NCBI GenBank assembly: GCA_033439265.1
Contig: JAVTVX010000020.1
Span: 20,168,001 to 20,232,000 of the forward strand
From: Dillenia suffruticosa
Taxonomy: Eukaryota; Streptophyta; Magnoliopsida; Dilleniales; Dilleniaceae
Direction of reading: 5' to 3'
DNA length: 64,000 nt
The position numbers and the translations under genes are program-made. The notes under the pieces are model-generated. The model saw only the letters and a program-made list of their open reading frames with translations. It was not told the DNA's origin and searched no databases. Below, piece by piece: positions 25,623-36,700 of this stretch (positions within the stretch are counted from its first letter, which is position 1; each line of letters begins with the position of its first letter).

Positions 25623-26149
25623 TGTGAGTTCTTATATCGGAGGGACCCAATGGTATATTGTGCAAGAGCTTTCGGAAAGTAAGAGCTATGTCAGTACTGA
25701 CTGTCCATTTGTTTAAAAGCACGTGAATGAAATGTCTTTTATATTGTTCATAGCTAAATAATAATTTATGCAAATGGGTTGAATTTTGCTGTAATTCAGT
25801 AGCTTGGTTTGCTCCAGGACATGTCTCTGTCACCCTCTATAATTTTCTAATTAAAGGAATCTTTTCCCATGTTACTTTGATCAGGGTTCTGTTTTACAGT
25901 ATGTTGGTTTCTTGTTTTTGAATATTGAGAACGGTTCGATTTTTAACTCTGATAAATTGATCAGGCAAGTAATGAGGTAAGAATAAAATTCATTGGAGGG
26001 GGAATATATGGTTTAACCAACACCTTTAGAGGAGAAAGAAAATTCTGGAATTCATTTTTTCAACCATGGAGCGCCCCACAAATATGCGAAGATCCCATAA
26101 TTAGAGACCTATCTCCCCATAACGGATCAAATGAAGTGAAAGAATTTCT

Positions 26150-27341
26150 AGACAACCAAGGTAATGTTAAAGAACTTGCAGACTCTGGCCTTGTAAAGAT
26201 ACCCAGAATGTTCATCCATCCGCCCTCCTTTGTTCAATGTTGCACTGTCCTGATAGATCTGAAATGCTACCAAAGTGATCAGAGGAGAAATTGTAGATGG
26301 GATGTGTAAAGCATCAGAAACATGGTGTATTTTCCAGGTCATCAGCCATGGTATCCCTAATAGTGTTATGCACAAGATGCTAGAGAAAGTGTTCAAGAAT
26401 TCCTCGAGCAGCCTAAGAAGGTGAAGGTGGATTCATGCACATTCCAAAATAAAAACTGTCGTTCACTACTGCACTGGAATTTATAATGGAGCAAAACCTG
26501 CAAATTGGAGGGACACACTTATGTGCAGGTTTACTGATGGTGTTGTGAGACCCTAGAGAGTTGCCTATGACTTGCAGGTATATTAATTCACAACTAACTT
26601 TCGGGCAAAGTGTTTTTCCTCATAACAAGTATAATGTTTTAAATTTGCAGGGATGCAATGGGCGAGTGTGTAACATCCATGTTAAAGCTCAGGTATTCTA
26701 TCTGGCTTATTGTCAGAGACTCCAGGACTCAGCAGTGACAATATATCTTGCAAACATCAAATGCTTTGAGACACCCCGCCTTGTGTCCCACTATTAACCA
26801 CCTTGTCCTGAGCCAGAATTGACTCTAGGAGTGCCAGAGCATTCAGATCTACATTTTCTAACTGTTCTTCAAGACAATATTGGTGGCCTTCAAGTTTTGC
26901 ACAAAAATTACTGGGTCAATGTGACTTCTATCGAAGGAGCTCTAACACATAAATACTGGGGACTTGTTGCAGGTGCTGTCCCTAATTTATCTCACTAGCC
27001 AAACCTAGTTTGTTATAGTAATTCTGATAGAGAATCTATAATGCATGTATAAATTTCTTCTCTAATCTTAAATGACTTCACTGTCCCTGCAGCTGATCAC
27101 AAATGACAGATTCAAAAGTGTAGTGCATAGAGTTAAAGCTCAAGGGGTTGGACAAAGAGCATCAGCCGCAATTTTTTTGCATTCAATTCTGAAGAACCAG
27201 CCTATGTATTATGGACCGTTAAATGAGGTTCTATCTTCAAATGATAGACCTCTCGATAAGGAAACTCATCAGGAGGAATATCTTGCTTGTCACCTTGCTC
27301 GAAAAGAAGAAATATGCGCCCTATCTCAACTTAAGCTATGA
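26150..27341 (+). pseudogene. 2OGD pseudogene B (three-exon remnant)
   Basis: It keeps the gene layout: exon 1 to 26577, exon 2 26651-26972 and exon 3 27093-27341, all with GT/AG borders. Exon 1 contains KELADSGLVKIPRMFIHP but is shifted in frame and has a stop near its end. Exon 2 has a stop directly after SHY, then [17 protein letters not shown] and [14 protein letters not shown]. Exon 3 is still open and reads LITNDRFKSVVHRVKAQ to the natural stop, with the third iron ligand kept (VVHRV). The RxS anchor reads RAS. Dead by several stops and shifts; the open exon 3 suggests loss is not ancient. Confidence 0.87.
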
Positions 27342-28384
27342 TTGCCTATGATATCTCAACTTCTAAGTTCTACTTGTACCAGAACTTAATGCAATCTTAG
27401 TAAAAGGTCACTTTATATGGGACTATTTATTTAACCTTTGTGGATGACAAATCTAATGTTCAATACCTGTAGCAAGTTGACATGATGCAATAAATATTTA
27501 AGATGATTTTACAGCTGGGGTAAAGGAATTTCTCGTGGTGATGTCCCAGAGCGAGCAACTGCTGGACTGATTTGAAGCCTGCAATGATCCGTCCCAATAA
27601 GCTGGACAAATTGGCCATGTATGATGTATGAATTTGACTTCGCTCATTTTTTAATCTAATTTTGTAATTTAATTGCTATGATCTAGGTGATAGCAAGAAC
27701 TTGGTATTTCATTGAGTTGGCTTCTTCTTGAAGATTTCTCCCTCTCTGCCATCTATAATTTTTACTGGAGGAATGGTTTCCAAGATAATTACTTTGATCA
27801 GGTTTTATGTTGGCTTGTGCTTTTGGTATTGAGATTGGTTTGACTTTTACTCTTCTAGAATATTGATTAGGATACTATTAAGATATGGAGAGTATCTTGA
27901 GAGGTGGAATATATGATTTAATTTACTCCCTGGAGTGATGTTTTACAATCAATCCTAGCCAACATAGTTAAGACCTTAAAATAATACAAGCAACCTATGA
28001 TTATTGAAGAAAACATAGAATTTTACTACATAACGACTTGCATCTCCGTTGTTGATTGGGAAGCTAAGAAAGAGAAATCAATAAAGCTAAGAGAGCGAGA
28101 AATAAGTTGGCATGCTCTTCATTTTGTGAAATATTTTAGAGACAAATGACAAACCTCAAGGTAGACCCACCTTGCTTTCCATATATAGTCTCCATGCTTC
28201 CTCAGCTTAAACACATCTTGCATTTTAACCCTCTTGACTTCCTACAACAAACTTAGCCAGAGCTGCAAATTTGTTTTGCTGATCAATATTCACCATTGGA
28301 ACAATGGGATCCCTTGGAATTGCCAAAAATACCATAGCAAGTGAAATGGAGGTTCTAGACAAAAAGAAAAGTATGAAGAACTTG
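27342..28384. other. Spacer between pseudogenes B and C
   Basis: AT-rich; no ORF with recognisable similarity and no clear repeat. It probably represents the intergenic unit of the tandem array. Confidence 0.5.
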
Positions 28385-28847
28385 CAGTCACTGGCATAGT
28401 ATAGGTACCTGCAATGTTTGTCCATCCATCAGATGGCATACCAACCGCTCCAACAGCATTTCCGGGTAGGTGGCATTGACCTGCAAGTTCCAGTGATAGA
28501 TCTAAAAGGCTACCAAAGTGACCAGAGCAGAAATTGTCAATGGGATTTCTAAAGCAGCAGAGAAATGGGGTATCTTCTATCTTGTCAACCATGGTATTCC
28601 AAGTAGTGTTATTGAAAAGTTGCTTGACAGTGTGAAGCAATTCAATGAGCAACCTAAGGTGGCGAAGACGGAGTTTTACTCTCATGAATTTGAAAATAAG
28701 ATGTATCGTTATACCCTTGAACCTCTTCTAGGGGTAAATCCTGCAGGTTGGAAAGACAAACTTGTTTGTGAGTTTGAAGATGGTCTCATGGACCACATAG
28801 CTATACCCGAACTCTGCAGGTATAGATTTAGACTCTCTCTCTCTCTC

Positions 28848-28881
<34 letters not shown>

Positions 28882-29003
28882 ACTCTCTCCCCCTTATATT
28901 GTTTGTTGTTTGTTCACTAGTAGAGATGCAACTCTCTTTTTTTTGGGGGGGTTTGAATACTGTTTGTTGTTTGTTCACTTGTAGAGATGCAATCCAGGAA
29001 TAT
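28385..29003 (+). pseudogene. 2OGD pseudogene C (exon 1 and a stub of exon 2)
   Basis: Exon 1 runs to 28819 (CTCTGCAG followed by GT) and is nearly complete: LQVPVIDLKGYQSDQS, then a frame change, then EIVNGISKAAEKWGIFYLVN, PLLGVNPAGWKDKLVCEFED and HIAIPELC. The intron contains a CT microsatellite (28833-28889) and duplicated acceptor sequence. Exon 2 begins at about 28985 with the expected R-D-A-I-Q-E-Y-I and stops after about 20 bases. No iron-binding domain remains. Compared with the intact gene, 75% or more of exon 1 but none of the catalytic core survives. Confidence 0.85.
28833..28889. repeat. CT microsatellite in the intron of pseudogene C
   Basis: CT run with two single-base interruptions, starting 13 bases after the exon 1 donor. 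Confidence 0.95.
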
Positions 29004-29463
29004 ATTGTTTGTTCACTTGTAAATCTGACCAATTTACTGTAATCATGTGCTCTTCAAGTACATTGGTCAGATTAACCCCCGCGTTTCCATCTAGTTTTTG
29101 CATATTGGAGAAGTGGCCAACTGGTGGCTCACCAATTGCATCATAAACTAATATATTATCTGTTAACATGTGATGAAATCACCTTATAATAAACTTAGGT
29201 GTCAATTATCTGCTCTTTAATGGTGTGGATTTAATGTCACCTCATCTAAACCCTTTTCAATTATTGGAATCTTATCTAACATATTTTGTTTGTATATCAT
29301 GGGCTTTGGCAATGTTTAAAAAATTCACAACTGGACCAACCACCAGGATGAATCTATGTTATCTAGTTCGGGGTCATCAGCATACAGATATTGATATGAG
29401 GCTGCTTTTTGCACATACCTTTCATCAGCTGCAGGTACTGTAAACCTCTTGTTAAGCTGCACA
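29004..29463. other. Spacer between pseudogenes C and D
   Basis: Contains a short inverted repeat (AATCTGACCAA near 29022 and TTGGTCAGATT near 29062). Otherwise nothing recognised. Confidence 0.5.
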
Positions 29464-29989
29464 GAAGCGTCAACAATGGCTATGGAAGCCATCACTATGA
29501 ATCTTACTGAATATCCAACTAGTAAACCTGCAGAACAATATGATCAGGCAAATGAAGTTGGGAACTTTGATGAAAGAAAAGCTGGTGGATTAATTGATTC
29601 TGGTATTGAGAAGATACCCAAAATGTTTATTCACTCACGGGAGACCCTACAGAGTCAAGCATTTGATCAAGGTAGTCTTGATTTACAAGTCCCAGTGATA
29701 GATCTCCTAGGCATTCTAAGTGGTAGACAAAGACAGATTGTTGATCAGATATGCAAAGCATCTGACACATGGGGGCTCTTTCAGATTGTAAACCATGGAG
29801 TTCCAACAAGTGTCATGAAGGACATGGAAGAAAGTGTCTACAATTCCATGAGCAACCTCAGGAGGTGAAGATGGAGCCGTACTCGCTTGAGCAAAGGGTG
29901 AAATACGATTCCACGAGAGTCTGTATACAGTGAAAGCCACACACTGGAGGGATGAAATAGCTTGCAAGTGTGACAATGGTGTCCTGGAC

Positions 29990-30433
29990 TGTTATGATTG
30001 GTGATACAGCAAGGGGACGTGGCTGCTGAGGTGGAACCTAGAGAGCATGATGTGCTGGCTCCCAAGTTGCTGTAGGTATATACCTAGAGAGCATGATGTG
30101 CTGGCTCCCAAGTTGCTGTAGGTATATAACCGCCGGAAGAAAAAGGAAGGTGTGATTGCTGAGGTGGAGTAACAACTCAACTGAAGAATCTAAGGGGGTT
30201 AGAGAATTATAAATGTAAGGGTGGGAAAGAGAGGAGGAGGTAGAGAGAGGGAAATAGTGAGTGTATTACGGCTATCAAGCTTGGCAGTCTTGCATCTTGC
30301 ATTTTGCAGACTGAATTTCTTTCTGTAGTCTGAGTTTCTATTTCAATGAAAAATAGCACTTTGTGCTATTGATTTTTAGTAAGATCTTCTCTCCAACCCT
30401 CTTCTTTTACTCCCTGAATTTCTAATCACATCA
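29990..30433 (+). repeat. 5' LTR of the gag-only element (444 bp)
   Basis: Runs from TGTTATGATTGGTGATAC to TTTCTAATCACATCA. It is 46 bp longer than its partner because a segment starting CCTAGAGAGCATGATGTGCT (near 30024) is repeated in tandem. Confidence 0.92.
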
Positions 30434-30436
30434 ATT

Positions 30437-30455
30437 TGGTCCGACCTGCCGGATC
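30437..30455 (+). other. Primer-binding site, tRNA-Tyr type
   Basis: TGGTCCGACCTGCCGGATC, three bases after the LTR. Its complement ends in ...GGCAGGTCGGACCA, which matches the 3' acceptor end of plant tRNA-Tyr as I recall it. Initiator Met tRNA is used by the other elements in this window. Confidence 0.7.
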
Positions 30456-30699
30456 TTCAAAACAGGGAGCATAAGGTGTGTTGATGCCTCAAACTAGAAT
30501 GGAGTCTCGAATTGAGGCCGTTGGGAAAAATGTAGCAGACATTTTGAATGAATTGCTCCACCAACGCTCTCGCTTGGACAAGCTCAACAAACTGGAGGAG
30601 GTGATTTCGACGTGGTTAAAGCAAAGGCTAGCGTAGAAGGAGGAAGCATGTGCCTCAACAACGCCTGCAAGTGGAATTGACGATGGAACAACAGTAAAG

Positions 30700-31644
30700 G
30701 TGGGAAGCATACCAATGATGGAAGTAAATGGCATAACTCCTGATTCGGTCCAAATGATACCCATTGACGATCATCCAATTTCGGCAAAGAAGGTGGAACT
30801 TCCGAGCTTTAACGGTGACGATCCCGAGGCATGGATTGCTCGAGCAGAACAGTACTTTCTCATACATAAAACCAAGGAGAAAACGAAAGTGACTTTGGCC
30901 TTGGTGTGTATGGAGGGATCTACCTTACACTGGGTAAGATGGCTACACGAGCAAAATCTGAACATCTCTTGGACTGACATGACGGTGGAGCTGCTAGATC
31001 GCTTCGGCAACGGCTTGATTGCAAACCCCTACGAAGGATTGGCTTCGATAAAACAGCTTGCCGATGTGGAAGAATACATCACAGATTTCGTAACTCGGGT
31101 GGCTCTGGTGAAGGGCCTCAATAGCCAACTCTACCTAGGGTTGTTCCTCAACGGCCTCAAGGAGGAAATTAGGGTTCGGATTCGAACCCATGAAACCCTA
31201 AATCTGGTACAGACGATGAAGTTGGCGAGAGAGATCGAGAGGGAGAACAGATTTATGGCAGGTGAGACGAATACCGGACGCGGACCTTGGCCATCAGGTT
31301 CATTTGGAGCAAGCCATTCGGGTGGATCTGGAGCGAATCAATTTCAACATTTCCCTAAACCCGACCCAAGAATACTTAATCCCAACTACCACCCTTCGCC
31401 CTTTACAAAAGACCCAAATCTTCCTAGCCCTAATTTCACCACAAACGACCAAAACCACCTCCCTAACCTCTCTGCAAACAATCGAAACACCTCTACTCCA
31501 TACAACCCTAATCTTTCTACGAACGACCGAAACCCCTCAAATCCCTACAACCCTAATCTCTCTGCAATCAATCGAACCCAACAATCCAACCAACGACCAT
31601 CGACTACATCGATTAACAGAGGTACTCGTCAACTCTCCCATTAG
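30700..31644 (+). CDS. Gag-like protein of the gag-only element (314 aa)
   Basis: An open frame with a Ty3/gypsy-type retrotransposon gag domain at about residues 30-185 (VELPSFNGDDPEAWIARAEQ, STLHWVRWL, FVTRVALVKGLNSQLYLG, FLNGLKEEIRVRI). The C-terminal third is rich in Asn and Pro with repeated NPNLS-type units (residues 235-310). Zinc-knuckle-like sequence lies just past the stop, near 31670-31725. The protein would form the particle and package RNA. It is part of a mobile element, not a host gene. Confidence 0.82.
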   Translation: MGSIPMMEVNGITPDSVQMIPIDDHPISAKKVELPSFNGDDPEAWIARAEQYFLIHKTKEKTKVTLALVCMEGSTLHWVRWLHEQNLNISWTDMTVELLDRFGNGLIANPYEGLASIKQLADVEEYITDFVTRVALVKGLNSQLYLGLFLNGLKEEIRVRIRTHETLNLVQTMKLAREIERENRFMAGETNTGRGPWPSGSFGASHSGGSGANQFQHFPKPDPRILNPNYHPSPFTKDPNLPSPNFTTNDQNHLPNLSANNRNTSTPYNPNLSTNDRNPSNPYNPNLSAINRTQQSNQRPSTTSINRGTRQLSH

Positions 31645-31865
31645 AATTACTTGGAGTTGAAATCAAAGGGACTTTACTTCAAGTGCCGCCAACCCTACCA
31701 CCCTCTACACAATTGTCCAAACAAAGGGCTACGAGCGTTGATTCTGGGTGACGAAGATCACACTCTTAAAGGTGAGCTGGAAACCATGGAAGGGTATAGC
31801 GAAGAAGCAGCGCTCTATTAAAAGAAGAGCCTTGAGGACAAAGCTGTAGTTTCAGTAGGGGGCAA

Positions 31866-32263
31866 TGTTACGACCGGTGATACAGCAAGGGGACGTGGCT
31901 GCTGAGGTGGAACCTAGAGAGCATGATGTGCTGGCACCCAAGTTGCTACAGGTATATAACCGCCAGAAGAAGAAGGAATGTGTGATTGCTGAGGTGGAGT
32001 AACAAATCAACTGAAAAATCTAAGGGGGTTAGAGAATTATAAATGTAAGGGTGGGAATGAGAGGAGGATGTAGAGAGAGGGAAATAGTGAGTGTATTACG
32101 GCTATCAAGCTGGGCAGTCTTGCATCTTACATTTTGCAGACTGAATTTCTTTCTGTAGTCTAAGTTTCTATTTCAATGAAAAATAGCACTTTGTGCTCTT
32201 GATTTATAGTAAGATCTTCTCTCCAACCCTCTTCTTTTACTCCCTGAATTTCTGATCACAACA
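31866..32263 (+). repeat. 3' LTR of the gag-only element (398 bp)
   Basis: Runs from TGTTACGACCGGTGATAC to TTTCTGATCACAACA and is followed by TGGAC. Confidence 0.92.
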
Positions 32264-33037
32264 TGGACCCTGAAGCTTTACCTATAGTTTGCTGGTACTA
32301 AATGCAACAGAAACTTCCTTCACTAGGAATTCTCAGGGATATATCCTCCTCCTGACTAGTCTATGACTCGAATATGATGTGCAGGTATTTGAGTTCAATG
32401 ATTAAGCTGAAGGATTTTCTATCCTGATTACCTTCAGAGGCTCTAGGACTTGGCGGTGAATTACCTTGCAGGAATGGAATGTTTTGAATTCCAACAAATG
32501 ATTTCCAACTATTACCCAGCTTGCCCTGAACCGGAATTGACTCTAGGAATAACGAAGCACACGGACCAGTATTTTCTAACCATTCCCCTGCAAGACAACA
32601 TTGGTGGCCTCCAAGTGCTCCATCAAAATCACTCCTCAGCTGCGAGGACCACTGGTAATGAACATGGCAGATTTTATGCAGGTGCAGCTTCTAAATTTTC
32701 ACCCATTCTTTATCTTACATATTCCTACTCCATAACATCTATCAAGATAAGTATTAAGACGTGCGTCACTACAGCACACTACTCCATTTCAGACTTAAAT
32801 TGACTAACGGTTAATGGTGGCCGGTTGTGTTGCTTATCACAAATGACAAATTCAAAACTGCGGAATATGGAGTGCTGGCAGGATGGGTTGGGCCACGCTT
32901 ATCAACAGCAAGCCTCTTTCCTCCAGGTGCGCAGTTGCCCAAATCATATGGAGAAACTTAGAACGATAAACCAGCACACAAACATGGCCAGGGGCTGTCA
33001 AGATGGTGTTCTGATTCTTCCTTGCTTCAAGGTCTAA

Positions 33038-33459
33038 TAGCAGTTCAGACTGTGCTTCGTAATGTTTTAAGGAAATCAAAACATTAAAATGTTTTCCTCA
33101 ACTTGAAATGAGATTGTTGATTTCATGCCTTTGTTCTGTAGTCAGCTCATGAAATCCACGCGAATTAGCTATATCAAGGCTTAGTCCCTTGTTCACCAAG
33201 AGAAACAAACATGAATTCTAAGCAAATTAACTATATCAAGGCTAAGTCTCTTACATTTAAAATAAAATAAAATAAAATAGCAAGGCTACAAATTAGCCAT
33301 GATATTAATAAACATAACATATCAAATAAGCACAATGTAATTTAGGCTCAATGGTAATCCACAACAAACAACAGAAACGAACACACAGATGTAACTAGAG
33401 TTAATAGAGTATGGTCTAAAGACATTTGTTTGCAGTTACAAATCAGAACTCTGTGATTG

Positions 33460-33491
<32 letters not shown>

Positions 33492-33736
33492 TATATATAT
33501 ATATATATTCATCTACAAGTATCAGCTAATAAAATGCAGTCTGAATTCTCACATCTTATATCTTTGCAAAAATCAAATTTCAAACAAGATATCTCAGAGT
33601 ATTGATGACTCAGAACTAAGCAGACAAATGGAACCCAGAAAATAAAGATATCAGAGGATTGCAAAACCACCCATTAAGGAAAAAGAAGAAGAAAAAACTC
33701 CTGCATTACAATCTTGAATAGTCCCAGCTGTGATCA
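33038..33736. other. Convergent spacer between pseudogene D and the bHLH gene
   Basis: The 3' flank of the bHLH gene (its 3' UTR should lie here, reading leftwards). It holds an imperfect 24-bp direct repeat (near 33165 and 33226, AATTAGCTATATCAAGGC type) and an AAAT/AT simple repeat at about 33463-33510. Confidence 0.6.
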
Positions 33737-36700
33737 TTAGACTGTGGTCTTAGACTGCAAGAGTTGCACAAGAGGCCACAGGATGTCCATCCTATGCATG
33801 CTTCTGTTGTTCTGTCCCTGAAATATTTCACAAATTAGAACTTGTTTAGCATGAGTAGAAGATTGGTTCTCATAGCCCAGCTAAATTCCACTTATATCTC
33901 ACAGACATGATGTGATAGCCTGTTTCAAAATGGAGAATTTACACTACATGCTAGGAATCATTTGTCTGTGTCAATTTTTTCCATTCTTTTTCAATTATCC
34001 CTAATAAGGCTCATAATCGTTATATTTGCATGCGCAGATATAATCTTATCAGAAGCAAACTTAGACAACAGTGGATGAGTTTGTGGCCTAGGCAACTCAA
34101 AAATCAGAAAACTAGGGGGCAAGCTTTACATCAATCCCAGAATCCATCTTTCCTTTTGGTGAATAATCAACAAAGTCAACAATGAAGCATGCAACATGTG
34201 GATCAGACTAGGAATATAGAGCTTGTAACAAGGGTGAACACATGATGTTTCACACATGGCCAGGCTTTGCAACTGATGATAAAATTCTGGCAGCATCATC
34301 AAAAGTGCCAACTGTGAAACTTAAAAATCAAGACCATGGAAGCATATAAAAAAGCCTTTCAGTAGAAGAGAGTGTTATCAAGTAATTGGGATCCCTCAAA
34401 ACCTACTAGTGATCCTTCAGACATAAAAGGAGATCAGTTATGCCCCTATCCATCCTAGTATTTGTTGTCTGTCAATTATCATATTTGCCCAATTTTAGAG
34501 TACCCTGTATCCTGGAACTTTCGTTATTGTAGATAATGATGGGAGCACAAGGGATTTCACTCAGTCTCAAAGCATTCTCAATTCAAGCATTTTGATACAA
34601 AGAGGAAGTTCAAACGGAGAGCACTCCTAAAACCGTATAAAATGATATGGATGAACACTAGGGGTCCGGATACAAATAAAATGTGGCAGCTTAAATATTT
34701 TGAATTGGTGTTTTATTGATCACACAGGCAGTATGTCTCTTTAGTTGGTCACAAGGGAATCGAATTCATTAAAATTGAGGATTCTCCTATAAAAAAGCTA
34801 AAGACAGCCCCGAGGTGTCTCCAGAGTAACATTTTTTCCTACAGGAGTTTGGTTTTACTCCAACTTAATGGTGTCAAGTTTGAAAACAAAAGGCTCTCAA
34901 CATTGCAATTGTGAAGATGTCTTTCTGGTTACAGAACAAGTGTGCCCAGTAGTCATTTGTGCTTTGCATTTCTATCTGACAGGGTTGACAACTTACTAGG
35001 CTTAACTTCAATTTCAATGTTGTCTGTCCAAAAACTAGTGTCCCAAATGTCATCAAGCTATTCTCTATGTTTCCCATCATTTGACTTCATTTCATTTGCT
35101 ATCTAAATTTAGAACTTCGATTTTCAGAATTCTAACTCTGACGCCAACATTCCTTAAAGCCAATTATCATTTCCCAATATTCAAAACCTTAACACTAAAT
35201 ACCGTGGCACTGCCACAACTTCTTTCTTTTACAATGGCCCTACATCACATAACACATTCTAAAGAGTGCAATGTATTATTTATTCATGTTAGAAATGCAT
35301 GATCATTATGCTTAGATTTGGGATCATACCTCAACAACAAACCATATCCATGTCTTCGCACCACTAGGCTCAGTAATTCCTTTCAAGATTGTCAAACCCA
35401 AGCTCCTGATTGCTTCTGCTATCTCTAGAACATGGCTGCATTCTTCACATAACATCTGTAAACATTAGCCAAAATACTAGTAAATACAATCCAAATGAAA
35501 AGTCCCATTTTTTAATTCTAATGCCCAACCATTTATTTACTGCAATTTCCTTGATCTTTTTTCTCCATTTTTCTGTGACTCAATTTTCATGGAGTAGAAT
35601 TTTTTATTTTCTGGGAAACCTAGATTTGCTTCAGAGAACCTACATGGACTTCTTTTTATATCTTTCAAAGGTTTTTGTCAAAGCCAGATATAAAATTTCT
35701 TTAGAATTGTGAAAAGATGGCAGTTCTCCAATCATTCGGTTAGAACATAATGAGCATGTTTTTAAGGAGCATTTTCTTCATCCAACTTTGTTGCCTGATA
35801 AGATTGTTTTTTCTTTTCGCATTTTCGGCTTCTTCGAGGTCTCATGTGATCGGGGCCCTGAGAAGAATCTCTTTCGAAGGGGTGAAAAGAGATTGGAAAG
35901 TGTTGGTGTCTGAAACTCATTTTTATCCTTTCCAGTGCTAAGGGTTTCTTATACTCTTTCTTGTTATATTCTCTCTCTTCCTTATAAACGAATTGCTTCA
36001 TTTATTAAAAAATAGCAATAAAAGAGAACTTTTCTCAATTGATTTTTGTCCATCTTCTAGATGCCATTAAGATTCAGGTACCTTCTCCCTCTGCCAACCC
36101 CCCCCCCCAAAAAAAAAATAGAAAGAAACAAATCAAAAAAGGAAAAGATCAATAAGAAAGGACTCCACTCACCAACCCAACACCCCAAAGTCACACCCTT
36201 AAAAGAATAGGTAAGTTAAGAACACAAGACGGAAAACTTTAAGCAAATACTCAAACGTACAGAAAAGAATACCTCTATAAGCATCTGCCCATTCATGTTC
36301 AGATTCTCTACTACTATTGAGTGAACTTTTAGATCCGTTCCAACTTCCATTGCCCAGCTTGATCCTTGTTCAAAACTACAGGATCCCGGCAAGCCTGCTT
36401 CTTTATCATGCAACTGCCATTTAGAAACTTTAGAATTAGCTTACCTAGAGAACTGTTGATTTAGTGAATGAAAACATGTTTACCTTGCTTAGAATATTAA
36501 AACTTTGTTTTTACCCTCTCATATTTGGTCTATGGTGCAACAAATAAGCTAGCATATATGTGATGTGAGTTTGAAAAAAGTAAACTTCAGATACATAACA
36601 GGCATACAAATGCATCATCCAGTCAAAAGACAAAATTCACTCATAGATTAATATTCATTTTATAAGAGAACAATTGTGAAGTTCTTAAATGTGCAAGATG

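Larger units (their letters stand above)
29990..32263 (+). mobile_element. Gag-only LTR retrotransposon (TR-GAG-like), complete ends, 2274 bp
   Basis: Two LTRs (29990-30433 and 31866-32263) flank a 1.4 kb interior, with target duplication TGGAC at 29985-29989 and 32264-32268. After the 5' LTR comes a primer site that fits tRNA-Tyr. The interior encodes only a gag-type protein (30700-31644); no protease, RT, RNase H or integrase is present. Before the 3' LTR lies a purine tract, AGTAGGGGGCAA. This matches the class of small non-autonomous elements called TR-GAG, which must borrow enzymes from a partner element. I count about 20 differences between the LTRs (about 5%), which suggests an insertion a few million years old at commonly used plant rates. 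Confidence 0.9.
29464..33037 (+). pseudogene. 2OGD pseudogene D, interrupted by a gag-only LTR element
   Basis: Start codon probably 29476 (MAMEAITMNL). Exon 1 reads well through GSLDLQVPVIDLLGI and WGLFQIVNHGVPTSV before a frame change near 29840. The insertion at 29990-32263 falls inside the exon 1 codons for L-D-P-E-A: CTGGAC on the left side and CCTGAAGCTTTACC on the right, matching LDPEAIP of the intact gene. Exon 1 ends near 32294 with TGCTG|GT instead of TGCAG|GT. Exon 2 (about 32385-32681) keeps [20 protein letters not shown] with the HxD ligands. Exon 3 starts at 32833 ([20 protein letters not shown]), where TTG replaces the AG acceptor; the third ligand His is Tyr and the anchor reads RLS. 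The tail is frame-shifted. Confidence 0.87.

Noticed and set aside
30489-30867. Overlapping minus-strand ORFs opposite the gag-only element
   Set aside because: Shadows of the plus-strand gag frame.
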